Assembly (NCBI RefSeq): GCF_900102425.1
Contig: NZ_FNBT01000004.1
Coordinates: 186,001 to 250,000, forward strand
DNA length: 64,000 nucleotides
Direction of reading: 5' to 3'
From: Blastococcus aurantiacus
Lineage (GTDB): Bacteria > Actinomycetota > Actinomycetes > Mycobacteriales > Geodermatophilaceae
The translations under genes were made by a program, and so were the position numbers. This document shows, in pieces, positions 17,195-25,414 of the stretch (its first letter is position 1; each line of letters starts with the position of its first letter). Under the pieces are notes generated by a model. The model had not been told where the DNA came from, did not search any database, and saw nothing but the letters and a program-made list of their open reading frames with translations.

Positions 17195-17740
17195 GTGCCG
17201 CTCCGCCGTCCCCGTCGTGTGCTCGTGCTCGGCGGCGCGCGCTCGGGCAAGTCCTCCTACGCCGAGCGGCTGCTGGCCCGCGAGCGGGTGGTCGACTACG
17301 TGGCCTGCGGGCGCCCGGCCGGCCCGGACGACCCTGAGTGGGCCGACCGCGTCGCGCTGCACCAGCGCCGCCGGCCGGCGTCCTGGCGGACGGTCGAGAC
17401 GCTGGACCTGCCCGGCGTGCTGGGCCGTCCCGGACCGCCGGTGCTCGTCGACTGCCTGACCACCTGGCTCGCCGGGACGATGGACGGGTGCGGCGTCTGG
17501 GACGAACGCCCGGGCGCCGACGACCGGCTGGCCACCGCGGTGGACGACCTGCTCTCGGCGTGGTCGGCCACCCGCCGTCGGGTGGTCGCGGTCAGCAACG
17601 AGGTGGGCAGCGGGATCGTGCCGGCCACCGCGTCGGGACGACGGTTCCGAGACGAGATGGGGATGCTCAACTCCCGCGTCGCGGCCGCCTCGCAGCGGGT
17701 GGAGCTGCTGACCGCGGGAGTGCCCCAGCGGTTGCGCTGA
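17195..17740 (+). CDS. cobU: Adenosylcobinamide kinase / guanylyltransferase
   Basis: This 181-residue enzyme of late cobalamin synthesis phosphorylates adenosylcobinamide and then transfers GMP to it. The P-loop GGARSGKS is at residues 13-20. H56, in ALHQRRRPASW, matches the GMP-accepting histidine of CobU. Further family motifs are LVDCLTTWLAG and SNEVGSGIVPATASGRRFRD. The GTG start follows a short divergent spacer. No other cobalamin gene is adjacent, although an RNase H/CobC-like phosphatase lies at 57464. It may serve salvage or be separated from the main cob cluster. Confidence 0.95.
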   Translation: MPLRRPRRVLVLGGARSGKSSYAERLLARERVVDYVACGRPAGPDDPEWADRVALHQRRRPASWRTVETLDLPGVLGRPGPPVLVDCLTTWLAGTMDGCGVWDERPGADDRLATAVDDLLSAWSATRRRVVAVSNEVGSGIVPATASGRRFRDEMGMLNSRVAAASQRVELLTAGVPQRLR

Positions 17741-17848
17741 CGCCGTTTCGCCCGAGGGGTGCACGGGCAGGTGCGGAGCGGTGCTGCCCTTCGAGCCAAC
17801 GGAGACGGCGTACCGCCCGGCCAGCGGCCGTGATCCAGGGAGCTCCCC

Positions 17849-18997
17849 GTGCGCGCGATGGTCTACCGAGGCCCGTACAAGATCCGGGTCGAAGACAAGC
17901 CGATGCCGGTCATCGAGCACCCGAACGACGCCATCGTCCGGGTCACCCTCGCCGCCATCTGCGGCTCGGACCTGCACCTCTACCACGGGCTGATGCCGGA
18001 CACCCGGGTCGGCCACACCTTCGGCCACGAGTTCATCGGCGTGGTGGAGCAGGTCGGCTCCTCGGTGCAGAACCTCCAGGTCGGCGACCGGGTCATGGTG
18101 CCGTTCAACATCTTCTGCGGCAGCTGCTGGTACTGCGCCCGCGGGCTGTACAGCAACTGCCACAACGTGAACCCCAACGCGACCGCCGTCGGCGGCATCT
18201 ACGGCTACTCGCACACCACCGGCGGCTACGACGGCGGCCAGGCGGAGTTCGTGCGGGTGCCCTTCGCCGACGTCGGGCCGGTGAAGATCCCCGACTGGAT
18301 GGACGACGAGGACGCCGTCCTCCTCACCGACGCCGCCGCCACCGGCTACTTCGGCGCCCAGCTGGGCGAGATCGCCGAGGGCGACACCGTCGTGGTCCTC
18401 GGCGCCGGGCCGGTCGGACTGGTCGCGGCCCAGTCCGCCTGGCTGATGGGGGCCGGCCGCGTCATCGTGGTCGACCACCTCAAGGAGCGCCTGGAGAAGG
18501 CCCGGACGATGGCCTACGCCGAGACGCTGGACTACGACGAGTACGACGACGTGGTGGTCGAGCTGAAGAAGCAGACCGACTACCTCGGTGCCGACGTCGT
18601 CATCGAGGCGGTGGGCGCAGAGGCCGACGGGAACCTCGCCCAGCAGGTCACCGGCCCCAAGCTGAAGCTGCAGGGTGGTGCGGCCACCGCGCTGAACTGG
18701 GCGATCGACGGCGTCCGGAAGGGCGGGAACGTCTCGGTGGTCGGCGCCTACGGACCGATCCCGAACGCGGTCAAGTTCGGCGACGCCCTGAACAAGGGCC
18801 TCACGCTGCGGATGAACCAGACACCGGTGAAGCGGCAGTGGCCGCGGATGTTCGAGCACGTGCGCAACGGCTTCCTCACGCCGCGCCAGATGGTCACCCA
18901 CCGGTTCTCCCTGGAGGAGATCCCCGAGGCCTACCACGTGTTCTCCAGCAAGCTGGACGGCTGCATCAAGCCGCTGATCGTGCCCAGCGCGGCCTGA
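17849..18997 (+). CDS. Zinc-dependent alcohol dehydrogenase (MDR family)
   Basis: This 382-residue medium-chain dehydrogenase starts with GTG 17849. The catalytic-zinc ligands are in AAICGSDLHLYHG and GHEFIGVVEQVG. The structural-zinc lobe is CGSCWYCARGLYSNC with four cysteines. The NAD-binding VVVLGAGPVGLVAAQ follows. The extended loop (VNPNATAVGGIYGYSHTTGG) and the C-terminal MVTHRFSLEEIPEAYHVF place it with the formaldehyde-dehydrogenase-like actinobacterial zinc ADHs. The substrate is not predictable. A conserved hypothetical gene follows after 13 bases, probably in one operon. Confidence 0.92.
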   Translation: MRAMVYRGPYKIRVEDKPMPVIEHPNDAIVRVTLAAICGSDLHLYHGLMPDTRVGHTFGHEFIGVVEQVGSSVQNLQVGDRVMVPFNIFCGSCWYCARGLYSNCHNVNPNATAVGGIYGYSHTTGGYDGGQAEFVRVPFADVGPVKIPDWMDDEDAVLLTDAAATGYFGAQLGEIAEGDTVVVLGAGPVGLVAAQSAWLMGAGRVIVVDHLKERLEKARTMAYAETLDYDEYDDVVVELKKQTDYLGADVVIEAVGAEADGNLAQQVTGPKLKLQGGAATALNWAIDGVRKGGNVSVVGAYGPIPNAVKFGDALNKGLTLRMNQTPVKRQWPRMFEHVRNGFLTPRQMVTHRFSLEEIPEAYHVFSSKLDGCIKPLIVPSAA

Positions 18998-19010
18998 GCG
19001 AGGAGCCGAC

Positions 19011-19592
19011 ATGACCCACCCCGACATCCCCAGCGCCTACGTCCGCGACAAGCGCACGCCGCCGCCCAGCAGGGAAGAGCTGCGCGCGCGGATCCCCGGC
19101 TGGGGCGTGGACCTCGACCCGGTCGACCGGCCCTCGTACCCGAAGCTCCAGTACCCGGCCGACACCGGCGCGCACTGGGACTTCCCCGAGCGCCAGCCGC
19201 AGAAGTGGCCGCGGGAGCACTCGATCGAGCACGCGTTCGTCACGCCGGTCTTCGGGACGGCCCAGCCGCCGAAGGGGCTGTCCGGCGTCGTCCGGAAGTA
19301 CGCCTACGCCCGGTTCAGCGAAGGGCGGCTGGCGCACTGGCTGCTGCTGGTCGCCGGTGACCGGATCGACGCGGCCGAGCACCGGCTGCGCTCCTTCGCC
19401 TCCACCCGGCCCGACGTGCCGGCCACCGGCATCCGCAGCGAGTTCACCCGGGGCGGTCTGCGCTCCCGCCGCGGACGGTCGGACGCCCGGCACCACCTGC
19501 TCGACCCGGTGGTCGTCGCCGGGCCCTGGGTCGCCGGCGCCGGCGCGGCCGTCCTCGGCGTGCGGAAGGTGACCCGGGCACTGCGCCGCTGA
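19011..19592 (+). CDS. Conserved hypothetical with C-terminal membrane segment
   Basis: This 193-residue protein is co-oriented with the zinc alcohol dehydrogenase 13 bases upstream. The N-terminal part is rich in proline and aromatic residues (VDRPSYPKLQYPADTGAHWD). The middle reads SGVVRKYAYARFSEGRLAHW, which may be amphipathic. The C-terminus is a hydrophobic stretch (VVVAGPWVAGAGAAVLGV) ending in basic residues, so it is probably membrane-anchored facing the cytoplasm. No catalytic motif is recognised. It ends five bases before a convergent gene. Confidence 0.7.
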   Translation: MTHPDIPSAYVRDKRTPPPSREELRARIPGWGVDLDPVDRPSYPKLQYPADTGAHWDFPERQPQKWPREHSIEHAFVTPVFGTAQPPKGLSGVVRKYAYARFSEGRLAHWLLLVAGDRIDAAEHRLRSFASTRPDVPATGIRSEFTRGGLRSRRGRSDARHHLLDPVVVAGPWVAGAGAAVLGVRKVTRALRR

Positions 19593-19597
19593 GCGAC

Positions 19598-20578
19598 CTA
19601 CTCCAGCTCGACGACGACCTCGCCGGCCTCCCGGCCGGCGGCGTGCCGCACCCACGCGGCCACGACCTGCCGCGCCACGTCGGGGTCGCCGGCGATGCCG
19701 AGCCGGCGGCCGCCGTCGGCCGGCAGGTGCGGCCGGTGGTCCTGGTCGTCGACGACCCCCTCCGAGCAGGCCCGGCAGAGCACGCCCATCTCGGTGGTCC
19801 AGTCCTCCACCTCGAGCTCCGCGAGCTCGAGCGCGTGTCGCAGCTCGGTCACGTCCTCGTCCGCGGCGCGCACTCCCACGCTGGACGTCGGGATCGGTGA
19901 CCGCTCCCACAGCTCGATCTCCTCGAAGACCGGGTGGTCGGTCCCGTCGTGTCGGCGGGTGCCCTGCGGCTCGCCGTCGTGCAGGACGACGTCGCCGAAC
20001 CGGTGCCCCGACTCCGGCAGGGGCACGCTGGCGATCCTGATGCGGGCCGGGTCGAGGCGCAGGCCCCACACGACCTCCGGCTCCCACACGCGGCCGTCGA
20101 GCTCCAGGTCGCGCTGGCCGACGTAGCGCACGGGCGGGTTGAGCCGGACTGCGCCAGGGCCCCGGTCGTCCTCGATCGGCTCGTCCCCCTCACCGCCCAC
20201 CCGGAGGCCGTAGGCGGTCCAGGCCCGGCGGGCGGTGGCCCAGTCGCGGCGCGCCGTCGCCGCGATGCCGAGGTTCCAGGCGGCCGGCTCCTCCTCGCGC
20301 TGCGACTCCGGGGTGAGCTCGAGCGACCGGGCGCTGTAGTCCTGGGACGCCGGCCAGTCCCGCCGCCACTTGGCGAACATCCCGCGGTCGAACCACATGT
20401 TGCGGTCCTGGTCGTCCCGGTCCAGCAGCTCCGCGGCGATGCGGTCCGCTTCTTCGGCCCGCGCCGCGTCGACCTCCTCGTCGTCGTTCGCGCGGAAGCC
20501 GAGCTGCTGATAGCGCTCGAGCAGGGGGTCCGTGGACTGCGCGTCGGGACGGCGGTCGGACGAGCGGAACCAGCGCAT
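19598..20578 (-). CDS. TPR-like hypothetical protein
   Basis: This 326-residue protein starts at ATG 20578; the frame stays open upstream but overlaps the lipase gene there, so the shorter start is preferred. The N-terminal half looks like helical repeat pairs (ADRIAAELLDRDDQDRNMW, AAWNLGIAATARRDWATARR), as in tetratricopeptide folds. The C-terminal half is beta-rich (VVWGLRLDPARIRIASVPL), then has the cysteine pair LCRACSEG and the segment DDQDHRPHLPADGG. No enzyme motif is seen. A scaffold or sensor role is possible but unsupported. Confidence 0.7.
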   Translation of the reverse strand: MRWFRSSDRRPDAQSTDPLLERYQQLGFRANDDEEVDAARAEEADRIAAELLDRDDQDRNMWFDRGMFAKWRRDWPASQDYSARSLELTPESQREEEPAAWNLGIAATARRDWATARRAWTAYGLRVGGEGDEPIEDDRGPGAVRLNPPVRYVGQRDLELDGRVWEPEVVWGLRLDPARIRIASVPLPESGHRFGDVVLHDGEPQGTRRHDGTDHPVFEEIELWERSPIPTSSVGVRAADEDVTELRHALELAELEVEDWTTEMGVLCRACSEGVVDDQDHRPHLPADGGRRLGIAGDPDVARQVVAAWVRHAAGREAGEVVVELE

Positions 20579-20643
20579 GGCGGCGATCTTGCCGGTCAGC
20601 GGGGCCGATCGGGTCGCTCGATCGGGTGCGATGTGCGACCCGG

Positions 20644-21429
20644 TCAGCCCTCCGGCGGGAACAGGGCGCCGAGGCCGAAGCGGGTGGGCCGCTGGAAGGG
20701 TTGCCACTCGTGCCGCGGCTGGGCCAGCCGGTCGGCGATGACCCAGAGCACGGCGGGGTCGTGGCCCATGCCGAGGTGGCTGGCGTGCACGGCGACGTTC
20801 TCGCTGCGCGGGCCGGGCTGCTGGCGGCAGGCGCGCCAGTCGACGACGCCGTCCCACCGCGAGTAGACGGCGGTGCTCGGCACCGGCAGGGGAGCGGCCA
20901 GCGAGGTCCGCGGCCTGACGGGTCGCTGCGTGCCGTGCTGCGAGGAGTAGCGCCGGTACAGCCGGGCGGCCGGGCTGTCGTCGACGTCCCCGCCGCCGAA
21001 CGGCGACCCGAGCGAGACGACCTGTCGGACCTGGCGCGGGACGCGACGGGCCAGGGTCCGGGCGAAGATCCCGCCCAGGCTCTGGCCGACGATGCTCACC
21101 GCCGTCCCGTGCTCGGCCGCGAGCCGGTCGAGCAACCGTGGCAGCGCGTCGAAGACCTCGTGCGTCGGTCCGCGGTTGCGGCCCAGCTCCCATCCGACGA
21201 CGGGGTAGCCCAGCCGCCGAAGCCACACGCGCAGCACCCGGGTGGAGACGTCCGAGGCCATCAGGCCCGGCAGCACCAGCACCGGGTGCGGCTCGCCGCG
21301 GGGGGCCAGCTGCAGGAGCGGCAGGCCCGCGGCGAAGGCCCCGGCGCTGGCCAGCGCGCGGACGGGCTCGGTGACCCCGAGCAGGTCGGTGCGCCGGCGC
21401 CGGGCCGGCCGGGCGGGGAACTCGGGCAC
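20644..21429 (-). CDS. Alpha/beta-hydrolase, lipase-like (paralogue of 48167-48979)
   Basis: This 261-residue hydrolase has the oxyanion region HPVLVLPGLMASDVSTRVLR, the nucleophile elbow GQSLGGIFAR and LGSPFGGG. SRWDGVVDW probably carries the catalytic Asp, and VAVHASHLGMGHDPAVLWV the His. The charge relay is complete, so an esterase or lipase is likely. A second gene at 48167-48979 shares the whole layout (LVLPGLLADDVST, GWSLGGIFAR, VTASHLGLGHHPAALW). A small membrane protein is encoded 4 bases upstream and is probably co-transcribed. Confidence 0.88.
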   Translation of the reverse strand: MPEFPARPARRRRTDLLGVTEPVRALASAGAFAAGLPLLQLAPRGEPHPVLVLPGLMASDVSTRVLRVWLRRLGYPVVGWELGRNRGPTHEVFDALPRLLDRLAAEHGTAVSIVGQSLGGIFARTLARRVPRQVRQVVSLGSPFGGGDVDDSPAARLYRRYSSQHGTQRPVRPRTSLAAPLPVPSTAVYSRWDGVVDWRACRQQPGPRSENVAVHASHLGMGHDPAVLWVIADRLAQPRHEWQPFQRPTRFGLGALFPPEG

Positions 21430-21433
21430 GCCG

Positions 21434-21739
21434 TCAGTCGACCGTCGGCGGCAGGAGACGGGGAGCGAAGACCTCGTCGATCGGGCGGGGGCCGACGTAC
21501 TGCCGGCAGGTGCAGGGCACCCAGTTGTGGCCCGACCACCGGCCGCGCTTGTCGTAGGTGTCGCGCTTGAGCTCGGCGTAGCAGGTCGAGGTGTCGCGGT
21601 CGTGCTGGCTCAGCGCGTGCCCGCAGCCGCACACCGGGGTGACCGGCGGGGGAGGGGCGGACCGACGCCGGCCCAGCCTGCCCGCGAGGAACCCTGACGC
21701 GAGCAGGACACCGCCCACCAGCAGGCTCACCGGATCCAT
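21434..21739 (-). CDS. Small membrane-anchored cysteine-rich protein
   Basis: This 101-residue protein starts at ATG 21739. An N-terminal membrane segment (VSLLVGGVLLASGFLAGRL) is followed by a soluble tail. The tail has CGCGHALSQHDRDTSTCY and CTCRQYVG, a set of cysteines and histidines that could bind a metal. It lies four bases upstream of the lipase-like gene on the same strand. Function unknown; a membrane-bound partner of the lipase is possible. Confidence 0.7.
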   Translation of the reverse strand: MDPVSLLVGGVLLASGFLAGRLGRRRSAPPPPVTPVCGCGHALSQHDRDTSTCYAELKRDTYDKRGRWSGHNWVPCTCRQYVGPRPIDEVFAPRLLPPTVD

Positions 21740-21904
21740 GCGCCCACTCCCTCGACTCGGCCCTCCCGACGGTAACGCGGCTGCGCCACCGCCCGCCTCC
21801 GGCAACACCCTGAGGAACACCCGGAGAGCATTGGGGAACGGTTCGGTCGCATTCGTCCCAACGGGCGGGATTGACCGGCTGTGGAACCGGGCACACAAGG
21901 TTTC

Positions 21905-22159
21905 GTGGACACGTACGCCGTAGGGTTCGCCCGCCCGGACCGCTGGTCCAACGGGGAGCCAGCCGAGCAGGCACATCCCTGGCACGCAGTCGAGGCGCAT
22001 CGCCCACCCGCCGAGCTGGACGGCGAGATCGAGCTGGCCGTCTGCGGCGCGATCGTCCAGATCTGGGGATCGCAGAAGTGGTCCCGGGTCGGTGCCGGGC
22101 GCACCGCCTGCCCCGAGTGCGCGCGGGTGACGGCGAAGACGCTCACCTCCGCGCGCTGA
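21905..22159 (+). CDS. Small hypothetical protein with CPEC motif
   Basis: This protein has 84 residues from GTG 21905, which has AAGG at close spacing; a GTG at 21881 would add 8 residues. The sequence contains HPWHAVEAHRPPAELDGEI, AVCGAIVQIWGSQKWSRVG and TACPECARVTAK. The single Cys plus the CxxC pair suggests a small zinc site. I recognise the pattern as an actinobacterial conserved hypothetical without known role. It is divergent from the small membrane protein gene. Confidence 0.6.
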   Translation: MDTYAVGFARPDRWSNGEPAEQAHPWHAVEAHRPPAELDGEIELAVCGAIVQIWGSQKWSRVGAGRTACPECARVTAKTLTSAR

Positions 22160-22177
22160 GGTTCCGCGGGCCGGGGC

Positions 22178-23377
22178 TCAGCGCTCCGGCTTGCGCCCGC
22201 TGATCGCCGACAGACCGGTGATCTCCCGGCCGACGATCAGCGCCTGCACCGAGTCGGTGCCCTCGAACGTGAAGATCGCCTCCATGTCGGCGTGGTGCCG
22301 CGCCACGTGGTGGTCGAGCAGGATGCCGTCGCCGCCGAGGATGTCGCGCGCGTCGGCCACGATCGCCCGGGCCTTGGCCGCGCAGTTCATCTTGGCCAGC
22401 GAGGCCATCGCCGCCGTCATCCGGCCGGAGTCGGCGAGCGTGGACAGCCGCCAGCACATCAGCTGCATCGTGGTGATCTCGGAGAGCATCCGTGCCAGCT
22501 TGTCCTGCACCAGCTGGAAGCCGGCGATCGGCTGTCCGAACTGCTCCCGCTGCAGGGCGTGGGCCAGCGCCAGCTCGTAAGAGGCCATCGCGAGCCCCAG
22601 CGCGCGCCACGCGACGGTGTACCGGGTGCGGTCGAGCATCCGGGAGACGTCCTTGAAGGAGTGGCACTCGGCGAGCTTGTTCTCCACCGGAACCCGGACG
22701 TCGGTCAGCGTGATCTCGGCCTGCCAGACCGCCCGCAGCGCCGTCTTCCCGGTCATGACCGTCGCCTCGTAGCCGGGCAGCCCTCCCTCGCGCCCGCCCG
22801 TCTCCACGACGTAGCCGCCGACGGCGCCGTCCTCACCACGGGCCCAGATGATCACGTAGTCGGCGATGGAGCCGTTGCCGATCCACTTCTTCCGGCCGTT
22901 CAGCACGAAGGAGTCGCCGTCCCGGCGGGCGGCGGTCTCCAGGGCCACGGCGTCGGACCCGTGCTCGGGCTCGGTGAGGCCGAAGGCCCCGATCTTCTCC
23001 AGCCGCGCCATCTCCGGCAGCCAGCGCTCCCGCTGCTCCTCCGAACCCAGCACCGCGATCGACTGCATCGCCAGGAAGCTGTGCACCCCGTTGAACGTCC
23101 CGACGCTGCCGTCCGCGCGGGCGAACTCGGCTGCGACGAGCCCGGCCGCGACGTTGCTCATGCCTGGGCAGCCGTAGCCCTCGATGGTGCCGCCGACGAC
23201 GCCGAGCCCCGCCAGCTTCGGCACGACGTCGAAGGGGAACTCGGCACGGTCCCAGAACTCGTTGATCGTCGGCGTCACCTCCTTCGCGCAGAAGGCGCGG
23301 ACCCGGTCGCGGATCGCGATGTCCTCGGGAGCCAGGAGCTCGTCGAGCAGGTAGAAGTCGGGACTGGGAGCGGTCAC
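22178..23377 (-). CDS. Acyl-CoA dehydrogenase, glutaryl-CoA dehydrogenase-like
   Basis: This 399-residue flavoenzyme starts at GTG 23377. It has the glutaryl-CoA dehydrogenase look. GAFGLTEPEHGSDAVALETA and NGRKKWIGNGSIADYVIIWA are flavin and substrate motifs. The C-terminal AIFTFEGTDSVQALIVGREI carries the catalytic Glu (canonical YEGT). GcdH oxidises and decarboxylates glutaryl-CoA in lysine and tryptophan breakdown. The glutarate-binding arginine is not confirmed by eye, so a related short- or branched-chain substrate is possible. The gene stands alone, divergent from a potassium-channel gene. Confidence 0.88.
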   Translation of the reverse strand: MTAPSPDFYLLDELLAPEDIAIRDRVRAFCAKEVTPTINEFWDRAEFPFDVVPKLAGLGVVGGTIEGYGCPGMSNVAAGLVAAEFARADGSVGTFNGVHSFLAMQSIAVLGSEEQRERWLPEMARLEKIGAFGLTEPEHGSDAVALETAARRDGDSFVLNGRKKWIGNGSIADYVIIWARGEDGAVGGYVVETGGREGGLPGYEATVMTGKTALRAVWQAEITLTDVRVPVENKLAECHSFKDVSRMLDRTRYTVAWRALGLAMASYELALAHALQREQFGQPIAGFQLVQDKLARMLSEITTMQLMCWRLSTLADSGRMTAAMASLAKMNCAAKARAIVADARDILGGDGILLDHHVARHHADMEAIFTFEGTDSVQALIVGREITGLSAISGRKPER

Positions 23378-23444
23378 CCGCCGGACGCTACGACGACGGG
23401 GGGCATGCTGCTCGTCGTGAGCGGGCCGACGTGAGGGAGTTGCG

Positions 23445-24470
23445 GTGCTGTTCCTGATCCAGCGCCTGTCGCGATTCGCCAGGCTGCGGCTGCACGGGTG
23501 GCGGCTGCCGCTGTGCGTCGCCGCACTGGTCTTCGCCACCAGCTGGCTCGTCATGGCGCTGGTCGAGCCGGCCGACAGCGAGATCGTCCACCCGGACACC
23601 TACTGGTGGTACTTCGTCGTCACCTCGGCCACGGTCGGCTACGGCGACGTCTTCCCCGTCTCCACCGGCGGACGGGTCGTCGGTGCGTTCGTCGTCGTGG
23701 GCGGGATCGTCACCCTCACGCTGCTGTTCACCCAACTGGCCGACGCCCTGCAGTCGATCCGCGGGCGTCGCACGAGAGGAGTGGTCGCCCTGGATCTGTC
23801 CGAGCACGTGGTGCTGATCGGCTACTGGCCCGGCCGGACCCAGCGGATCGTCGCGGAGCTGACCGCGGAAGGCCGGTACCAGGTGGCGCTCTGCGCCTGG
23901 GACGACGTCGCCGAGAACCCCATGCCCGACGAGCCGGCGCTGCACTTCGTGCGCGGTGACCTGACCCGCGAGGACGTGATGGTCCGCGCCTGCGTCGACC
24001 GAGCGCGGACGGTGGTCATCGACGGCCGGGACGACAACGAGACGCTGGCTATCGCGGTCGCCGTCGACCACGCCAACCCCGACGTGCACCTGGTCGCCGC
24101 GGTCCGGGACCTCAGCCGCCAGGAGAGCCTGCGCTACGTCAACCGGGGCGTGCAGGTCGTGCAGTGGCACATGCCCTTCCTGCTCACCGAGGAGGCGACC
24201 GATCCGGGGATCACCCAGGTCTACAACGACCTGATGAGCAGCCACGGGCACGGCAACACCTACTCGGTGCGGGTTCCGCAGGGCTTCGCCCACGCCACCT
24301 TCGGCGAGTGCCAGACGTTCTTCGGGCGCACGTTCGGGGCGACGGTGCTCGCCTTGCGCGGAGAGGCGGGCCTGCGGGTCAGCCCGCCGTGGGACGAGCC
24401 GGTGCCGGCCGGCAGCACGCTGTACTACGTGGCTGCCGGCCGGATCGACCACGCACGGCTGGGCGGCTGA
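23445..24470 (+). CDS. Two-TM potassium channel with RCK/TrkA-N domain
   Basis: This 341-residue membrane protein starts at GTG 23445. The first membrane helix is at about residues 20-40. The pore helix and selectivity filter TVGYGD are at 63-68, and the second helix at about 77-98. The cytoplasmic part is an RCK domain (EHVVLIGYWPGRTQRIVAEL is a Rossmann-like nucleotide fold; VVIDGRDDNETLAIAVAV) of the kind that gates channels by NAD, nucleotides or ions. It would conduct potassium as a tetramer. It is monocistronic and faces a convergent small acidic gene. Confidence 0.93.
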   Translation: MLFLIQRLSRFARLRLHGWRLPLCVAALVFATSWLVMALVEPADSEIVHPDTYWWYFVVTSATVGYGDVFPVSTGGRVVGAFVVVGGIVTLTLLFTQLADALQSIRGRRTRGVVALDLSEHVVLIGYWPGRTQRIVAELTAEGRYQVALCAWDDVAENPMPDEPALHFVRGDLTREDVMVRACVDRARTVVIDGRDDNETLAIAVAVDHANPDVHLVAAVRDLSRQESLRYVNRGVQVVQWHMPFLLTEEATDPGITQVYNDLMSSHGHGNTYSVRVPQGFAHATFGECQTFFGRTFGATVLALRGEAGLRVSPPWDEPVPAGSTLYYVAAGRIDHARLGG

Positions 24471-24488
24471 GCAGCTGCCCGTCGCTGC

Positions 24489-24623
24489 CTAGGAGGGGTG
24501 AGCTCCGCCCACGGCCTCGTCCGAGGTGCCCTCCGGCTCGCTCTGCGCCTCGAGGTCGGCGGCCTGCTCGGGGGTCTCCTGCTCGAGGGCGATGTCGCGG
24601 GGCTGGGGCTCGGGTGTCGTCAT
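24489..24623 (-). CDS. 44-residue acidic protein
   Basis: ATG 24623 is preceded by AAGGTGAGGTC, a good ribosome site. The product (MTTPEPQPRDIALEQETPEQ, then AADLEAQSEPEGTSDEAVGG) is acidic, rich in Glu/Gln/Pro, without cysteine or hydrophobic segment, and probably disordered. It follows a membrane-protein gene by 53 bases on the same strand. The coding call rests mainly on the ribosome site and biased composition. Confidence 0.45.
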   Translation of the reverse strand: MTTPEPQPRDIALEQETPEQAADLEAQSEPEGTSDEAVGGAHPS

Positions 24624-24676
24624 GACCTCACCTTGGCCCAGGCGGCCGCGGTCAGCACGGCGAACGCCGGCCCGCC

Positions 24677-25105
24677 TCAGCTCCGCCGGTCGATGACGGC
24701 GAAGGCCAGCGCCCCGACGCCGATCTCGGCGAAGAGCAGGAGCGCCAGGCACATCTCCACCGAGGCGCCGAAGGCGATGGAGATGGCCGCGACGGCGGTC
24801 AGCGGGAAGGAGGCCAGGCCCAGCACGGCCAGGGCCCGGGTCAGGACGGCGTCGTCCCGCTCGTCGCCGGTCTGGCTCCACGCCCGCTCGAACGTCGTGA
24901 CGCGCTCGGGTCGCCGGACCAGGCGCCAGCCCATGACGGCGGCGAGCACCAGGCCGAAAGCCGCTCCTTGGAGCAGGCCGTTGCCCATGTTGCCCGGCCC
25001 GTGCTCCCGCAGCAGCAGCCCGACGGTGAGCACGACCGCGAGGGTGCCGCCGAAGACCAGCAGGAGGATGGCGACCTGCTTCGCGGAGGGTCGGTCAGTC
25101 GACAT
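24677..25105 (-). CDS. Multi-pass membrane protein downstream of XRE regulator
   Basis: This 142-residue protein starts at ATG 25105, inside the XRE regulator gene (11-base overlap). Four hydrophobic segments are visible: VAILLLVFGGTLAVVLTVGL, LLQGAAFGLVLAAVMGW, ALAVLGLASFPLTAVAAISI and CLALLLFAEIGVGALAFAVI. Between the second and third is a charged cytoplasmic loop with RPERVTTFERAWSQTGDERD. Pairs of a short XRE repressor and a small membrane protein are common in Gram-positive bacteria. The membrane partner's job is usually unknown. Confidence 0.8.
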   Translation of the reverse strand: MSTDRPSAKQVAILLLVFGGTLAVVLTVGLLLREHGPGNMGNGLLQGAAFGLVLAAVMGWRLVRRPERVTTFERAWSQTGDERDDAVLTRALAVLGLASFPLTAVAAISIAFGASVEMCLALLLFAEIGVGALAFAVIDRRS

Positions 25106-25286
25106 GGAAGATCTCCTCGACGGGTCGGGCGAAGTGCCGGGCGATGGCGATGGCAAGCGGGAGCGAGGGGTCGTACCGGCCGGTTTCGATGGAGTTGACC
25201 GTCTGCCGGGAGACGGCCAGCGCCTCCGCGAGCTCGCGCTGCGACAGCCCTGCGGCCACGCGCAGCTCCCTGACGTCGTTGTCCAT
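25095..25286 (-). CDS. XRE-family small DNA-binding regulator
   Basis: This 63-residue helix-turn-helix protein starts at ATG 25286 behind AGAGGAG. Nearly the whole protein is the HTH domain: RELRVAAGLSQRELAEALAV, then SRQTVNSIETGRYDPSLPLA. The closing ARPVEEIFHVD is the typical end of the YozG/Cro-like class. It is translationally coupled to the membrane-protein gene. A pair of inverted repeats lies 27-70 bases upstream (25313-25356) and probably is its own operator. Confidence 0.9.
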   Translation of the reverse strand: MDNDVRELRVAAGLSQRELAEALAVSRQTVNSIETGRYDPSLPLAIAIARHFARPVEEIFHVD

Positions 25287-25312
25287 GGCTCCTCTGCTCA
25301 CCGAGGGTGCAT

Positions 25313-25356
25313 GACAAGCGTGCTTGACACCCGGAGACCTGTCAAGCGTCCTTGTC
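25313..25356. promoter_or_regulatory. Inverted-repeat operator between XRE and ArsR genes
   Basis: GACAAGCGTGCTTGACA (25313-25329) and TGTCAAGCGTCCTTGTC (25340-25356) are near-perfect inverted repeats around a 10-base spacer. The first also contains the local palindrome CAAGCGTGCTTG. On the minus strand they place a TTGACA hexamer ahead of the XRE gene. The site lies in the 128-base divergent gap and could affect both genes. Confidence 0.55.
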
Positions 25357-25414
25357 CTCGGTGTCGGGAACCCTGCCTGTTCCTCTGCCCGTCATGTGTC
25401 GATATCATCGCCGC

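Noticed and set aside
17120..19027. A 635-codon minus-strand frame opposite cobU and the alcohol dehydrogenase
   Set aside because: Both plus-strand genes are recognised families; the antisense product has no motif.
19598..21226. A single 542-residue protein formed by extending the TPR-like gene upstream
   Set aside because: The extension lies in a shadow frame over the lipase-like gene; the ATG at 20578 gives a normal N-terminus.
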